Source: Massariosphaeria phaeospora
Taxonomy: Eukaryota; Ascomycota; Dothideomycetes; Pleosporales
Direction of reading: 5' to 3'
Assembly (NCBI GenBank): GCA_011032825.1
Contig: JAADJZ010000043.1
Span: forward strand, 1-64,000
DNA: 64,000 nucleotides
Positions 1 to 11,239 of the stretch are shown here, piece by piece. A model generated the notes under the pieces. It saw only the letters and a list, made by a program, of their open reading frames with translations, was not told where the DNA came from and ran no database searches. Both the position numbers and the translations under genes were made by a program. Numbering within the stretch: the stretch's first letter is position 1; each line of letters starts with the position of its first letter.

Positions 1-246
1 ATGTGTACACTTGGTGGCAAGATTACGACTATTAGTGACGGTGGGCTTTCCTAGTGACTACACAATGATCTGATGCTAAGATAAAAGCAGCCGTCCAGTC
101 ACGCTGTTGCAAGTTTCCTACACGATGCAAGTCGATTCGTCCTGCGATTCGTGTCTGTACTTGCGGAGGCGCCCCTCCAGATATACTCATCCGCCCTTCT
201 TTTCTCCCCTTGGACAAGCATTGTGCGAGAGGTATTTATCGACTAG

Positions 247-1475
247 GTGCCGCAGACAATAGAAGTGCTATCGGGGAGAGATGCAGATTGGGACGCATGC
301 CGCAGTGTGCTTGAGGGCCATTCAGGAGGGGGGGCGGTGGTGTTCTCGCCAGACGGGCAGCTGGTCGCCTCAGCATCCGAAGACAGCACAGTGCGGATGT
401 GGGAGACAGCGACGGGACAGTGCCGCAGCGTGCTGGAGGGCCATTCAAATTGGGTCAGCGCGGTGGTGTTCTCGCTAGACGGGCAGCTGGTCGCCTCAGC
501 ATCCTACGACAGCACAGTGCGGGTGTGGGAGACAGCGACAGGACAGTGCCGCAGCGTGCTGGAGGGCCATTCAGAAGGGGTCAGCGCGGTGATGTTCTCG
601 CCAGACGGGCAGCTGGTCGCCTCAGCATCCTACGACAGCACAGTGCGGGTGTGGGAGACAGCGACGGGACAGTGCCGCAGCGTGCTGGAGGGCCATTCAG
701 AAGGGGTCAGCGCAGTGATGTTCTCGCCAGACGGGCAGCTGGTCGCCTCAGCATCCTACGACAGCACAGTGCGGTGTGGGAGACAGCGACGGACAGTGCC
801 GCAGCGTGCTGGAGGGCCATTCAGAGGTCAGCACGGTGGTGTCTCGCCAAACGGGCAGCTAGTCGCCTCAGCATCCTACGACAGCACAGTGCGGGTGTGG
901 GAGACAGCGACGGAACAGTGCCGCAGCGTGCTAGAGGGCCATTCAGAAGAGGTCAGCGCGGTGGTGTTCTCGCCAGACGGGCACTAGTCGCCTCAGCATT
1001 CTACGACAGCCAGTGCGGGTGTGGGAGACAGCGACGGAAAGTGCCGCAGCGTGCTAGAGGGCCATTTAGAAGAGGTCAGCGCGGTGGTGTTCTCGCCAGA
1101 CGGGCAGCTATTGCCTTAGCATTCTACGATACACAGTGCGGGTGTGGGAGACAGCGAGGTGTGCCGCAGCGTGGCAGATCGCACAGTCTTCGTCGATCTC
1201 GAGATCATCGTCGATCTTCGTTCTCGCTAGATGGCCGGACACTCTAGACTAACAGAGGTAGCATCTCTCTGCCGTTGGAACTTGTCGCTGCTTCAGCTAT
1301 TCTACAAACTGAAGAACTCTCTTGCACTACAGTAGAGGGTTGGTGGATACTACGCCAAAACAAACGCTTTCTATGGCTTCCTCCTGAGTATCGGAACTGT
1401 GTTACGGCAGTATACAAGCATATCGTTTGTCTAGGTTGTAGTTCTGGACGTATAGCATTGCTTTGCTTAAAATAA
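247..1475 (+). pseudogene. Decayed NACHT-WD40 (NLR-type) gene, C-terminal fragment
   Basis: WD40 beta-propeller part of a fungal NLR-like protein (HET-D/HET-E/NWD type), a family used in non-self recognition. About eight WD units of 42 residues are visible, each with an EGH motif, a FSPDGQ-type turn and a VRVWETATG end. They are followed at about 1335-1472 by the C-terminal tail typical of these proteins (FLWLPPEYR, then GCSSGRI). The reading frame is open from 247 to 987 but starts at GTG, so no true start and no NACHT domain lie in the window. Single-base losses near 773 and 791 shift the frame and a further change near 830 restores it. A lost base at about 985 ends the frame, and further small deletions follow in units 6-8. 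The sequence is therefore a truncated, frameshifted relic. The family assignment is well supported; which member it was is unknown. Confidence 0.8.
298..1280 (+). repeat. Tandem array of near-identical WD40-coding repeats
   Basis: Units begin at about 298, 421, 547, 673, 797, 919, 1042 and 1162, each opening with TGCCGCAG. Intact units are 126 bp; unit 1 lacks 3 bp, and units 4 to 7 are 124, 122, 123 and 120 bp through small deletions. The units are almost identical at DNA level apart from one to five bases at the inner face (after GGCCATTCA) that vary from unit to unit. This is the pattern known for concerted evolution of WD repeats in fungal NLR genes. Confidence 0.9.
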
Positions 1476-2340
1476 ACGGCACAGTGTTAACACGAACAGA
1501 GTGCTAAATGGAACCTCTTTAGCTTTAGGTGCAAGTGCAAGTAAGTACTGTATCTACTTAGTTTGTTTACTACTCTATATGTACTATACCTACCCGACTT
1601 ACGAACTACTAACGCGTTTGATCGCTGCTAAGCGCTATCTTGACAGAGCACGCTTCAGCACTAGAGCGGGAAGAAGCTCTTATTTCGAGCTGCTATTGGC
1701 GCTGGGATGCCACGCCTAGCTACATGTCTGGCAGCCGCAGAAGCGGGTAGCGTGGCCGCTTGGCACATTGCAAGCCGCCGACTATCACGTGAACCATGCA
1801 GGGCTGCTTTACACGAGTCAGTTGTAGCTGTCGCTGGCTTTAACGACGCGATTAGAATACGGCTAGACCGCTTCTGGACAGCAAGGATGCAGCGTCCTTG
1901 CTTAGCAGTCCTGCTCGATGAAGCAACAGATTGCTATAACAGCACAACCAGCTTGTCGAACACAGTATCCTGCTCGGGAGACATTCTTTCTGTAGTACTC
2001 TATAGTTTGATAAGCTTTGAGACAGATGCACGAAACTTCAAGAAGGTCCGAGGCAGTCCGAAGAGGTAGTGTCGTGCGGGTTAGTCACGAATCGTGGCAT
2101 TATAAAGTTAGCAAGAATGCTACGACAAAAATACTAGATGCACAAGACGCTAAGAAGCTCAGGAGTGTACTCCGAGATTATTTGAGCTATGCGATTATTG
2201 TTGGTGTTGTTACAAGAGAAAGTGCAACTAGCGTTCTGCTACGGCGGGTTTTCCGTTACGCAGGAATAGACTTTAGTCGTTTTGTAGAGCTTCTTAGAAC
2301 TACGTCCTCTTCAACTTTAGATTCTCGTACATAGGAAATC
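1476..2340. other. Unrecognised, probably decayed sequence between the WD40 relic and the AT-rich block
   Basis: This stretch is of intermediate base composition. It has three short open frames on the plus strand (about 1501-1719, 1707-2069 and 2017-2334) in different frames that overlap at their ends. They might be the remains of one frameshifted gene, but no domain or motif in them is recognisable. AT content rises sharply from about 2340. Confidence 0.4.
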
Positions 2341-2470
2341 AACCTCTGATACCTCTACAATATCCAACACCTTGTTAAAGCCAAATATTCATCTACTAAC
2401 AATTTTCGTAGTAAGTATATAACGTGTAAATTGTGAATTGTACTATGCTACTCTACTAACAACATTCTAG

Positions 2471-2806
2471 GCTAGAATAGTAAATAGGTATAGGTTGAGT
2501 TAAAGTTAGGTTAGCTTACGTAAGACTCTAGTGCTAACTCAACCTATACCTACGCTAAAACGTTTTAGCGTAGGTATAGGTTGAGTTAGCATAGACTTCT
2601 ACAATTCTACATTTTAATATATTTTTTCTTTATAATTATAACAGCTAGTTATAACAAGTTTGTTAACTTAAAAGTAGTACCTATAACTCAACTTTAACCT
2701 ACGCTTTAATTACTCTAACTTAACTTTAACTTTAGGTCTGTGCGACTCTAACTTAACTTATACCCAACAATAAGTACTTTCTACTTATTCGCTAGCGTAA
2801 TTCTAG
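2471..2806. repeat. MITE-like repeat, copy 1
   Basis: A short non-coding repeat with related sequence at 3066-3460 in the same orientation. Both copies share an opening (GCTAG...TAAATAGG, then GTTGAGTTA), a middle section rich in TAACTTAACTTTAAC, and an ending of the form TACTTATTCGCTAGCGTAAT. The ends are imperfect inverted repeats starting GCTAG. A small non-autonomous DNA transposon is the best guess; the exact ends are uncertain. Confidence 0.45.
2532..2591. repeat. Perfect 60-bp palindrome
   Basis: Two 30-base arms, with no spacer, centred between 2561 and 2562. Each arm consists of TGCTAACTCAACC followed by TATACCTACGCTAAAAC; the second arm is the exact reverse complement. It lies inside MITE-like copy 1. 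The arm motif recurs nearby in degenerate form. Confidence 0.9.
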
Positions 2807-3065
2807 CTTTCTTGTTTTATTGCTATTGCGTTGTAGTGCGGCTCTAATAATATGTCTTTTCTAGTACAACAGAAATAGAATAAATGCAGTAGTAAGTATA
2901 GCAATAAAAACAACAACAATAATAAGCGCAGGCTTTTAAAGACTATTTCCTTAAGCGCTACTTTTTAGTTTACTCTTTTTTTAAGTAACAACGTCTATGT
3001 TCGCTTGCTAGTTTTTTACTTTGCTTTAAGTTATTACGTACTTGCTCTATAGTAATGCTAACTAG

Positions 3066-3460
3066 GCTAGTAAATAGGTAGAAGTTGAGTTAGAGTTAAG
3101 TTAGCTTACGTTAAACTCTAACTCAACTCTAGCTTTAACCTGCGCTAGTTACTAAGCAGCTTAGGTAGAAGTTAAGTTAAAGTAGTTAAAGCTTAAAGTT
3201 GTAGTTAGGTTTTACATAATATTTACAACTTATATTAATATTAAGTTTTCTATGTATATTTATTACATTTACTTATTACAGTTTTTTAACTATTTAAGTA
3301 ACCTTAACTTAACTTTTAACCTAGAGTTTTAACTACTCTAACTTAACTTTTACCTACGCTAGGTTAACTCTAACTTAACTTTAACTTAAAGTTTATGCGA
3401 CTTATAACCTAATCTATACCTATTAATAAGTACTCTCTACTTATTCGCTAGCGTAATGCT
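3066..3460. repeat. MITE-like repeat, copy 2
   Basis: Direct-orientation relative of the repeat at 2471-2806, with the same opening, the same middle motif and the same ending. It is more diverged in the centre and lacks the perfect palindrome. About 260 bp of AT-rich sequence without recognisable content separates the two copies. Confidence 0.45.
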
Positions 3461-3798
3461 AACTAGAAGTGTAAAACGAGTGTATAATCTAGTAGAATAA
3501 TTGTACTTACTATGTTTTAGACTTGAAAGTAAAGCGTAACGGCTTTAGCGTTTTACTTCTTGCAGTTTAACTTTGTAGCCTATAATTCTACTTATAAAAC
3601 GCAAAAAAAAAAAATGCTAGTTTATGTTCTAAGTAAGAAGTGCTAGCTAAGATAGTATAGTCGTTTTTTCTACTAATTGTTAAAGAGCTTTTAGAATTAG
3701 CTTAGTAAAACGTACTAGTATTTTAGTAGTAAATCAAGATTAACTTGTAGGTAATACCTAATAAAAACAATATACATCTTGCGATCTAGTTAGCAATA

Positions 3799-4298
3799 TA
3801 TTATCAAAAGTGTTCTCTTACCAAAGGTACTAGTATCGAACTCAAAGATTCTGCCTAAGAAATTGTTCTGTGTTTAGAGAGTTTTATAACAACAAAAAAA
3901 CAATTTCAATTCTATTTTAAATAGAATAACAAAGTAACAATCTGTTGCCTATAGATCTAATCTATGTATAAAATGTACTTAAAAGAGTTAACTACAAAGA
4001 ATCTAAACTGTAAAAGAAATTCTGCTAATTTATATAGTTCTATAATTCTTTGCTAAAAGCGTTTTGCTTAGTCCGCTTAGTGTGCTTAGTTGCTAAGCGC
4101 TTTAAGCTAGCTAAGCGCTTGTTACTTAGTATGCTTAGTTTACTAAAGCTCTATTTGCACTAATTACTATTACGTAACTGCTAACCTAATTCTGCTTTGC
4201 GCATTGCTGTACTTTTGTCTTGCAAACTTGCAAGCTTTAACAACTCTTTTGCGTCGTTGCTTAGTTTACAATACCTAGTATTGTCTTTGTTTGTAACA
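3799..4298 (-). repeat. Element A 3' LTR
   Basis: About 500 bp with mutated termini (TATTATC at the left for TGTTATT; GTAACA at the right). It is a direct repeat of 10420-10920, sharing for example ACAATCTGTTGCCTATAG and the run GCTAAAAGCGTTTTGCTTAG. Confidence 0.85.
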
Positions 4299-4399
4299 TT
4301 ATCTCTTTCTTTAAGAATATCGTTTTAATAGCTGTTCTACTGTGCTGTGCTAGTTTTTTTTTGCGCTTTGCATCAAAAGTGCTGTTTTGTATAAAAGTA

Positions 4400-7300
4400 A
4401 GTTAACTCTAATTCTCGTCGTGTTGTAGCTTTCTTTTGTATTCTTTTGAGTTTTTAAGTTTAACTATGCCTAAGTTTTGCTTTCTGTAGATTCGTGCTTA
4501 AGTTAACTTGTTGTTGTTACAATTAAGTTGCTTATATTTGTAAAACTAGTCTAAAAATGCTGCTCTTTGCGGCTGTTGTTTTAAAAAAAACTTAAAGTGC
4601 CTAGTTAACTTCTTGTTAGATAAGTGTGCTAAATGCTTTTAGTCTAGCGCGCCTTGTAGTCTTGCTCTAACAAAAAAAAAGTAAGCAGCTTTTTAACAAA
4701 AGCGTTGCAACTTGCAACATTAGCTTTTGCTAGCTAAGCAACAGGTGCTATTTGCACGAATCTAAGCTACTTAGCTAGTGTTCGCAGCGAAGTTCGTGCT
4801 ACTACTTTCAAGTAAGCTTTCTATTGCTAAAATAAAAAAAGATTAGCGTTTTGCTAATAAGTAGGTTGCTATTAAAAGCTAAAAAACTAGAAGCTGCGTA
4901 GTCTAGCGCTGCTGTTAATTCTAAAAGTACAGCTTCTACTAATAGTCTTGTACCGCTGCTATTTAAAACGCTTTCGGCTAACTTAAGCTAGTTACAGACT
5001 AACTTTTCTCTACTTGCTTTTTTTTTTTAACTTTTTGCTTTTTTAGAGAACTTGATCTTTGCTTCTAGATTTTGCTAGTAATACTTTCGTACTAGTTCTT
5101 GCAGTTCGTAAATTCTGTATTAGTTTCTATGTATTCTAGCTCTCTAGCTATTTTGCTATTTAACTAAGTATTTCTACTAACGTCTAAACTTTTGTAGTTT
5201 TAACTTCTTTAACTTTGTACTTTTTGTTTTTGAGTTTGATATTAGTTGCTACTTCGGCGTTTAGTAGTGCTAGTTTAAAAAGTAATTTGTAAAAAACTAG
5301 ATGTATGCGCATGCTTGTAAGTAGCTGTATAGTTTAAATAATACAAGTTTTTAACTTTTAAGATTTTAAACGTTTTATTTAGAAAGTTGTTTAACTTGTT
5401 GCATAGTTGTTTAGTTTTTAGGTTTTTTCGTAAGAGAAAAACTCTATTTCTCTCTTTAAAAGTTAGTTTTTAAGCTTTTTTTTATTTGCTAACTTAGCTG
5501 TCGTAAAGTTTTTTAAGCATTTGTTAGCTTAATTCGTGTGTAATTCTTGCATTCTAAAAGCCTTGTGTTCGCTGCTAGCAAAATGCTTTTAATATTTCTT
5601 AATTTTAATAAGCTACTAGCTTATATCTATAATTTGCGTAGTATAGCGAGTGTTTTATAGTTGTAAACTTTGTACTGTTGTATGCTAATTGTGCTGTTAG
5701 CAAAAGTTTAACCTAGTTGTTTTGCAGTTTATTAGTGTACATTTGTAAAAACTGTTCTAGCGTTTAGTTTGTTTGTTTTGTTTAGCTATTTGTTTGCGAG
5801 TAAAAGCTTGTTGATAGCTTCTTTGCAACTTCTAACTAGGCTAAAAACGTATTCTAAAACTTTAATGTAAACAGCTTGTTTCTATTAGTAATAAACTGTT
5901 CTAGCAATTTGTAATTAGCAACAAGTGCTTTTATAACCTCGTAAGCTATTTCTTCTGCTGTAATTAATTCTTCTATTAGTACAAAATGTAATTCTTTAGT
6001 TAATTAATTTACAATTACTAATATTAAATCGCATAGCCGTGCTAATTTAAGTTTTAACAATTTTAAAAGCTTTACTATAAAGTTTATTGTAACGCTAATT
6101 TATAAGCGTGCGAGTAGTTTTAGTAGTTAAAGTAATCTGTAAAGCTTGTGTTTTTTAAGTTTGTTTTTAAAACAATTTAAACAGTTGCTTACTGCTTTTT
6201 AAACTATGTTTTGTACATAAAGTATTAAGTACTTGTTTAAAATTTGTTAAACTATTTTGTTAATTTCTAAGTGTTCGTATGCTTGTAAAGCATGTAATTT
6301 TTAAATAAGCTGTATAGCTTAAGTGTCGGTTTGTAACTATCTATTTTTGCTAGTTGTTTTTTGCTCTATTTTTAGTGCATTTTTTTTTTAATGCTTGTAA
6401 CTTTAGCTATTTTAGCTAATTGTAGTTAGTTGTATTTAAAGGTTTTATTTGCATTTCGTTGTAATACTAGGTCGTACGTAACTAGTTTGTTAGTCTTTGT
6501 AAAATCTAATTTTTAACTAAGCGCGTTTGCAGCTTCGTTGTTAGTTTCTTTGCAATAGTAAATCTTAATATTGTAATCTACTATAAATTCAGCCTATCTA
6601 ACTTGTTGTTAATTTAATTTTTTAGTTGTAGTAAAGTTAGTAAAGTTTTGATAATCTAAGTACACTTGTACTTAATGCCTTGCTTTTTTTAGCTATGCTT
6701 TTTACTATTTAAAAGCGTTTATTATTGCTAATAGCTCTTTATTGTAAACGTCGTAGTTAAGTTCTACTTTTAAGAACTTTTTAAAATAGTAAAACACTAG
6801 TTTTTATTTTCTATTGTTGCATTGCTGTAAGAGTATTGCTTTTAATGCATAGTCTAAAGCATTAGTTTTTACTTAAGTTTTTTTTTTTAAGTTGTGCATT
6901 TGTAGCATTAGTGCTGTAGTAAACTTTTTTTTAAGTTCTTAAAACGCTTGTTCTTGTGTTTTTGTTTATTTGAACTTTTTATTTTTTTTAGTAACTTTTA
7001 AGAGTAGTGTTGTAGTCTTAGAGTAATCTTTAATAAACTTTTAATAAAAGTTAGCAAATTTTAGAAAAAACTGCACGTTTTTTACTGTTTTAAGAGTTAG
7101 CTATTTTTGTACAGTCTAAATTTTCTTTAAGTCTATTAACACTTTTTCTTTTAAAATAATAAATCTAAAATAGCTAGTTTTTGTAACGTAGAATTTACAT
7201 TTTTTTAAGTAAAAAAGTAGCTAGTACTGCTTTATCTTTTGTAGCACTTTTTTAACATGTTTTTAATATTCTTCGAGCGTTTTTTTAGAGTATATTAATA

Positions 7301-8250
7301 CGTTGTTTAAGTACGCTATAACAAAAATGTCTAAGTACTTGTATAGTACTTTGTTAATTAAAGCTTAAAACGTAGCTAGGGCATTAGTTAATTTAAACAG
7401 CATAACTTAGTACTTATAGAGTTTATATTTTGTTTTAAAAGCTGTTATCTATTCGTGCTCTTTTGCAATTTTAATGCGATAGTATCTATCTCGTACGTTA
7501 AGTTTTGTAATTTATTTTACTTTTTAAAGTTAATTTATAAGCTTTTAAATAAGCGGTAGTAAGTATTTATTTTTTTATATAACGTTGTTAAGATGTTAAA
7601 AATCTACGTACAGTTTTAATTTTTTGTTTTTCTTAAGTACAAACAATATTAGCGAAGCTATTAAGCTTTTGCTTAGTTGTATATATTCTCGCTAGATATT
7701 TCTTTAAATGTATTTTTTTAATTTTTTCTGCTAGTTGTAAGTTAGAAGATACATTAGTCTTAGTCGCAGTTTTGTTTTTTTTTTTAAAATAATTTTGTAA
7801 TTTTATTTTTAGTAGTTTGCTAAGTTGTGCTTTTTGTTTTTTTTAAAAAAACTTTTAAACTTCGCTTAGTATTTAGTAAAAAAGTTTTTAAACTTTTTTT
7901 TTTGTTTTTTAAAAAAGTTAGATTGTAGTTTGCTTGCTTTTAGAGACGCAACTTGTTGTATTTATATAACGCTTATTTGCTAAGAGTTTTTTTTACAAAT
8001 TCTTGCAATTTTGTAGAGTAAAATTAGACTAATTCTCTTGTTTTTAAGTAAGCTTTAAATTGTTAATTCGTTTTGCTGTACTACAGCGACTTTCTTTTTA
8101 AGCCTTCAGCTACGTATTGTTTTGTTTTTTTAATTAACGTTAAAGTTGTGTTGTCGTAGCTAGTTGTACCTAATATACATGTTAGAACTTTTAAAGTTTA
8201 TAATATTAATACACTATTAATGCCTAATGCCCGCAACTTCTAATTTAACT
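4400..8250 (-). pseudogene. Element A pol relic (RT, RNase H, integrase, chromodomain)
   Basis: Read on the minus strand, the RT palm is near 7290-7700 (YLNNVLIY at the active site, both Asp changed to Asn). RNase H is near 6500-6900 and ends in AEFI.DYNIKIYY and ANALS, matching the usual WAEFLADYDFKIYY/ADALSRR of gypsy elements. The integrase core lies near 5780-6160 and a chromodomain near 5090-5180. No open frame survives. The same region is present as an inverted copy in element B, and the alignment between the two ends near 8250. Confidence 0.8.
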
Positions 8251-8259
8251 TTATAAATT

Positions 8260-10419
8260 TTTAAGTTGATTAAACTATTTTTATATTTAAGTAGTTGTCT
8301 GTTAGCTAACACTATTTGTATTAGTTAATTTTTAACTTAATAAAGTATCTTGTTTTTTTTTACTTATTCTAGAGAAACTAATGTCTAAGCAGCTTTGCTA
8401 TTAAGTAGTGTAGTAAGCTTTTAGCTTGCAACTTTCGCTTTTACTTTTATGTAATTTTGTTTTAGTTGCGTTTTTTGCACGCTTTGTACGGCTGTGCTAA
8501 AAGCACTCGTACTATTCTAACCGTAAGTCTAGTAGCCTACTAGTTTTTTACTAAAAAAGCTTTTAAAACTTATTCTTTTAGAATGTTCTATTGTTTGTAG
8601 TATTTGCATTAGTTAATAAAACATTTCTATAGCTGCAGGTATTTGCTGTAGTTTTAATTTTTAAAATTCTATTTAGTTGCGTATTTCTATAGCTAGTGGA
8701 TCGCGCATTTTTAAGTGCAAAAAAGCTAGCGTGCTGCTTAGCACGTTTTGTAGTTTTCTACGCATAATTTGTTGTTGCATTCTAAATAGTTCTTGTTTTT
8801 TAGACTTATAAGCTACTATTCTGTAATATGCTTGCTAAACTAGTGTGTTTAACACTTTTTATTGTAACACTATACCTATGCGCAGCTGCTACTGTAGTTT
8901 TTAAACTAATTGTTGTAGTTATGTACGTAACATTCTGTTACTGTACATTCGCTGTCTTTGAGCAAAACGTGTAATAGTAATTTTAGCTGTTATTAAGTAA
9001 TAATTTTATTGTTTGCGTAGTATACACAGTTCTTTTTGTTGCACTAGTGCCAAAGTAGGTTTTCGTAATTGTTCTAATTAGCGAACTTTATTTTTTTTTT
9101 TGTTAGTTCTTGTTGTGCGATTGCTACTTTTGCAGCTTTTTATTTTTGTAGTCTTTTAATTTGTAGTTTCTTAAACTATTAGTTATAGTACTAGGCAATG
9201 TAGGTAGTCTTCTCGCACATCTAGCACTCGTAGTTTTAAAATTAATTTGTAATCTCTTTTGCTTGTAGATAAGCAGGTTCTGTTTTCTAGTCTAACAGTT
9301 TTTCTGCTATTAAGTTTTCAACTTTAACTTACTTGCTGTTTAGTTTTTCGTAGATTCTTAGATATAGTGTAGCTACTTGTTGTAGTTAAACTATAGCGAT
9401 AGTAGCAGCTTGCGCGCTTGCTACTTTCTGTAGTATTTTTAAGCAGTTTCTGCAAAAGTGTTCGTTTTTACTGCATTAAAGACATACTTTATTGTTGTAA
9501 CGCTTTTAGCGTTTTTCTTTAGACAGCTCGTCTTTAGAGTTTTGTTTTGTTAAAGTAGCGTTCTTTTTATTAAACTGCTTTTGTAGTAGTTTGTTGTTCT
9601 AAATTTGTCTAACGCTGTCGATATCTATTAGGTCGTAGTAATAAGTTTTTTTAATCGTAGCTACTAAGCGTATGTATAGTTTAACAGTAGTTTTGCGTTT
9701 CTACTATTGCTGCTATAGTTAATTGTTAATTTGTACCGCAGTTTCGATTAGTTCTTTAAGTTCTTCTAGTTTTTTGTCTTAACTAATTTTATTTTTTACG
9801 TGTTTTTTTAACTCTGCGTAGTAAAACTCGCATAAGCCGCGTTCTTCTACGTTGTCTACTTTAGCCTAAATTCTTTTAAACTTAATTGTGTATTCACCTG
9901 CTAATTTCTTTTGTCGTAGTAGTTTAAGTTTGTTTATAGCTTGTTGTGTTTCATCTACTTTCTCGTAGATCGTGTAAAGCTCTTCTTTAAACGATTTCTA
10001 GTTTTTAAAAATACGTTGCGTGTTTCGCTTTATTTCTTGCTTGCTACTACACTTAACATAGTCGTTTGCGTGTAGCTAAAACTATTCTGCTGCGTTGTCT
10101 TTTATGTGCATTCTAGCTGCAAAGATTTTGTTTTGCTTTGTAAAAAAGCTTGTTGCATAGTAACGGCAGTAGAAGTTAATGTTTGTAAAGAATAATCGTA
10201 GTATTTTCTTTTCTTTGCTATATTTCTCTAAAAACGGTGCTTTCGCGGCACTACTAGTCTTTTAACTCTTTAAAATTGCTACTGTTTCTAATAGTTCGCT
10301 AATCTGCTCGCTTATTTGTTCTATCTAGTTAGCTTGCTTTGCTAGTACCGTTGCTGCGGTGCGTGCTAGTGCTTTAGCGCTGCTACTACTTAAGCTTGCT
10401 AAAGTTGTTGTAGTTAACG
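8260..10419 (-). pseudogene. Element A gag relic
   Basis: Part of element A between its 5' LTR (right side) and the pol region. The recognisable piece is a zinc knuckle on the minus strand near 9440-9485 with spacing C-X2-C-X4-H-X4-C, interrupted by one stop. This part is missing from element B. Confidence 0.6.
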
Positions 10420-10920
10420 TGTTATTAGAAGTGTTCTCTTACCGAAGGTATAGGTTATTAGACTTGAGAATTCCGCCTAAGAAATTGTTCTGTGTTCGAA
10501 AAGCTTAATAACAACAAAAAAACAATCTTAATTCTATTTTGAATAGAATAACAAAGTAACAATCTGTTGCCTATAGATCTAATCTATGTATAAAATGTAC
10601 TTAGAAGAGTTAACTACAAAAAATCTAAACTGTAAAAGAAATTCTGCTAATCTATATAGTTCTATAATTCTTTGCTAAAAGCGTTTTGCTTAGCTTGCTA
10701 CGTTCTGCTACGCCGTAGCACTTGTAGCGCTCGTAGCAACTGCTGCTTAGTGTGCTACGTGCTAAGGCCTCGTAGCACTTGTAGCGCATTACGTAACTTT
10801 TGCTAACTTAATTCTACTTCGCGCGTCGTTGTACTTTCGTCTTGCAAATCTACAAGCTTTAACAACTTCTTTGCGTCGTTGCTTAGTTTACGATACCTAG
10901 TATTGTCTTTGTTTGTAACA
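10420..10920 (-). repeat. Element A 5' LTR
   Basis: Begins TGTTATTAG and ends GTTTGTAACA, so TG...CA termini are kept. It is a direct repeat of 3799-4298. Immediately to its right, at 10921, the same LTR sequence continues in inverted orientation as the truncated left LTR of element B. Confidence 0.88.
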
Positions 10921-11211
10921 CTAAGCACACTAAGCAAACTAAGTAGAACGCTTTTAGCAAAGAATTATAGAACTATATAGATTAGCAGAATTTCCTTTAT
11001 AGTTTAGATTCTTTGTAGTTAACTTTTCTAAGTACATCTTATACATAAATTAGATTTATAAGCAACAAATTGTTACTTTGTTATTCTATTCGAGATAGAA
11101 TTGAGATTGTTTTTTTGTTGTTATTAAGCTTTTCAAACATAGAACAATCCCTTAGGCGGAATTTTCGAGTTCAATCGAAATTACCTTCGGTAAGAGAAAC
11201 TCCTAATAACA
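10921..11211 (+). repeat. Element B truncated left LTR
   Basis: Inverted relative to the A LTRs and ending CTAATAACA. Starts inside the LTR (CTAAGCACACTAAGC), so the outer part is absent. Confidence 0.8.
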
Positions 11212-11239
11212 CTTAGAAAGTTAAGTTAAAAGTTGCAAG

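Larger units (their letters stand above)
3799..10920 (-). mobile_element. Element A: Ty3/gypsy chromovirus LTR retrotransposon, mutated
   Basis: Full-length but dead element bounded by two direct LTRs of about 500 bp (3799-4298 and 10420-10920). The order read on the minus strand from the right LTR is gag with a CCHC zinc knuckle near 9440-9485, protease/RT, RNase H, integrase, and a chromodomain near 5090-5180, then the left LTR. This is the Ty3/gypsy order with a chromodomain at the integrase end, as in chromoviruses. The RT active site near 7290-7325 reads YLNN instead of YLDD. Many TAG codons replace Trp and Gln. No matching target duplication is visible at the outer ends, which fits the rearranged junction with element B. 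Confidence 0.85.

Noticed and set aside
298..1280. Possibility that the tandem 126-bp repeat is a satellite or CRISPR array
   Set aside because: Units encode 42-residue WD40 blades and the C-terminal tail of the protein follows; there are no spacers.
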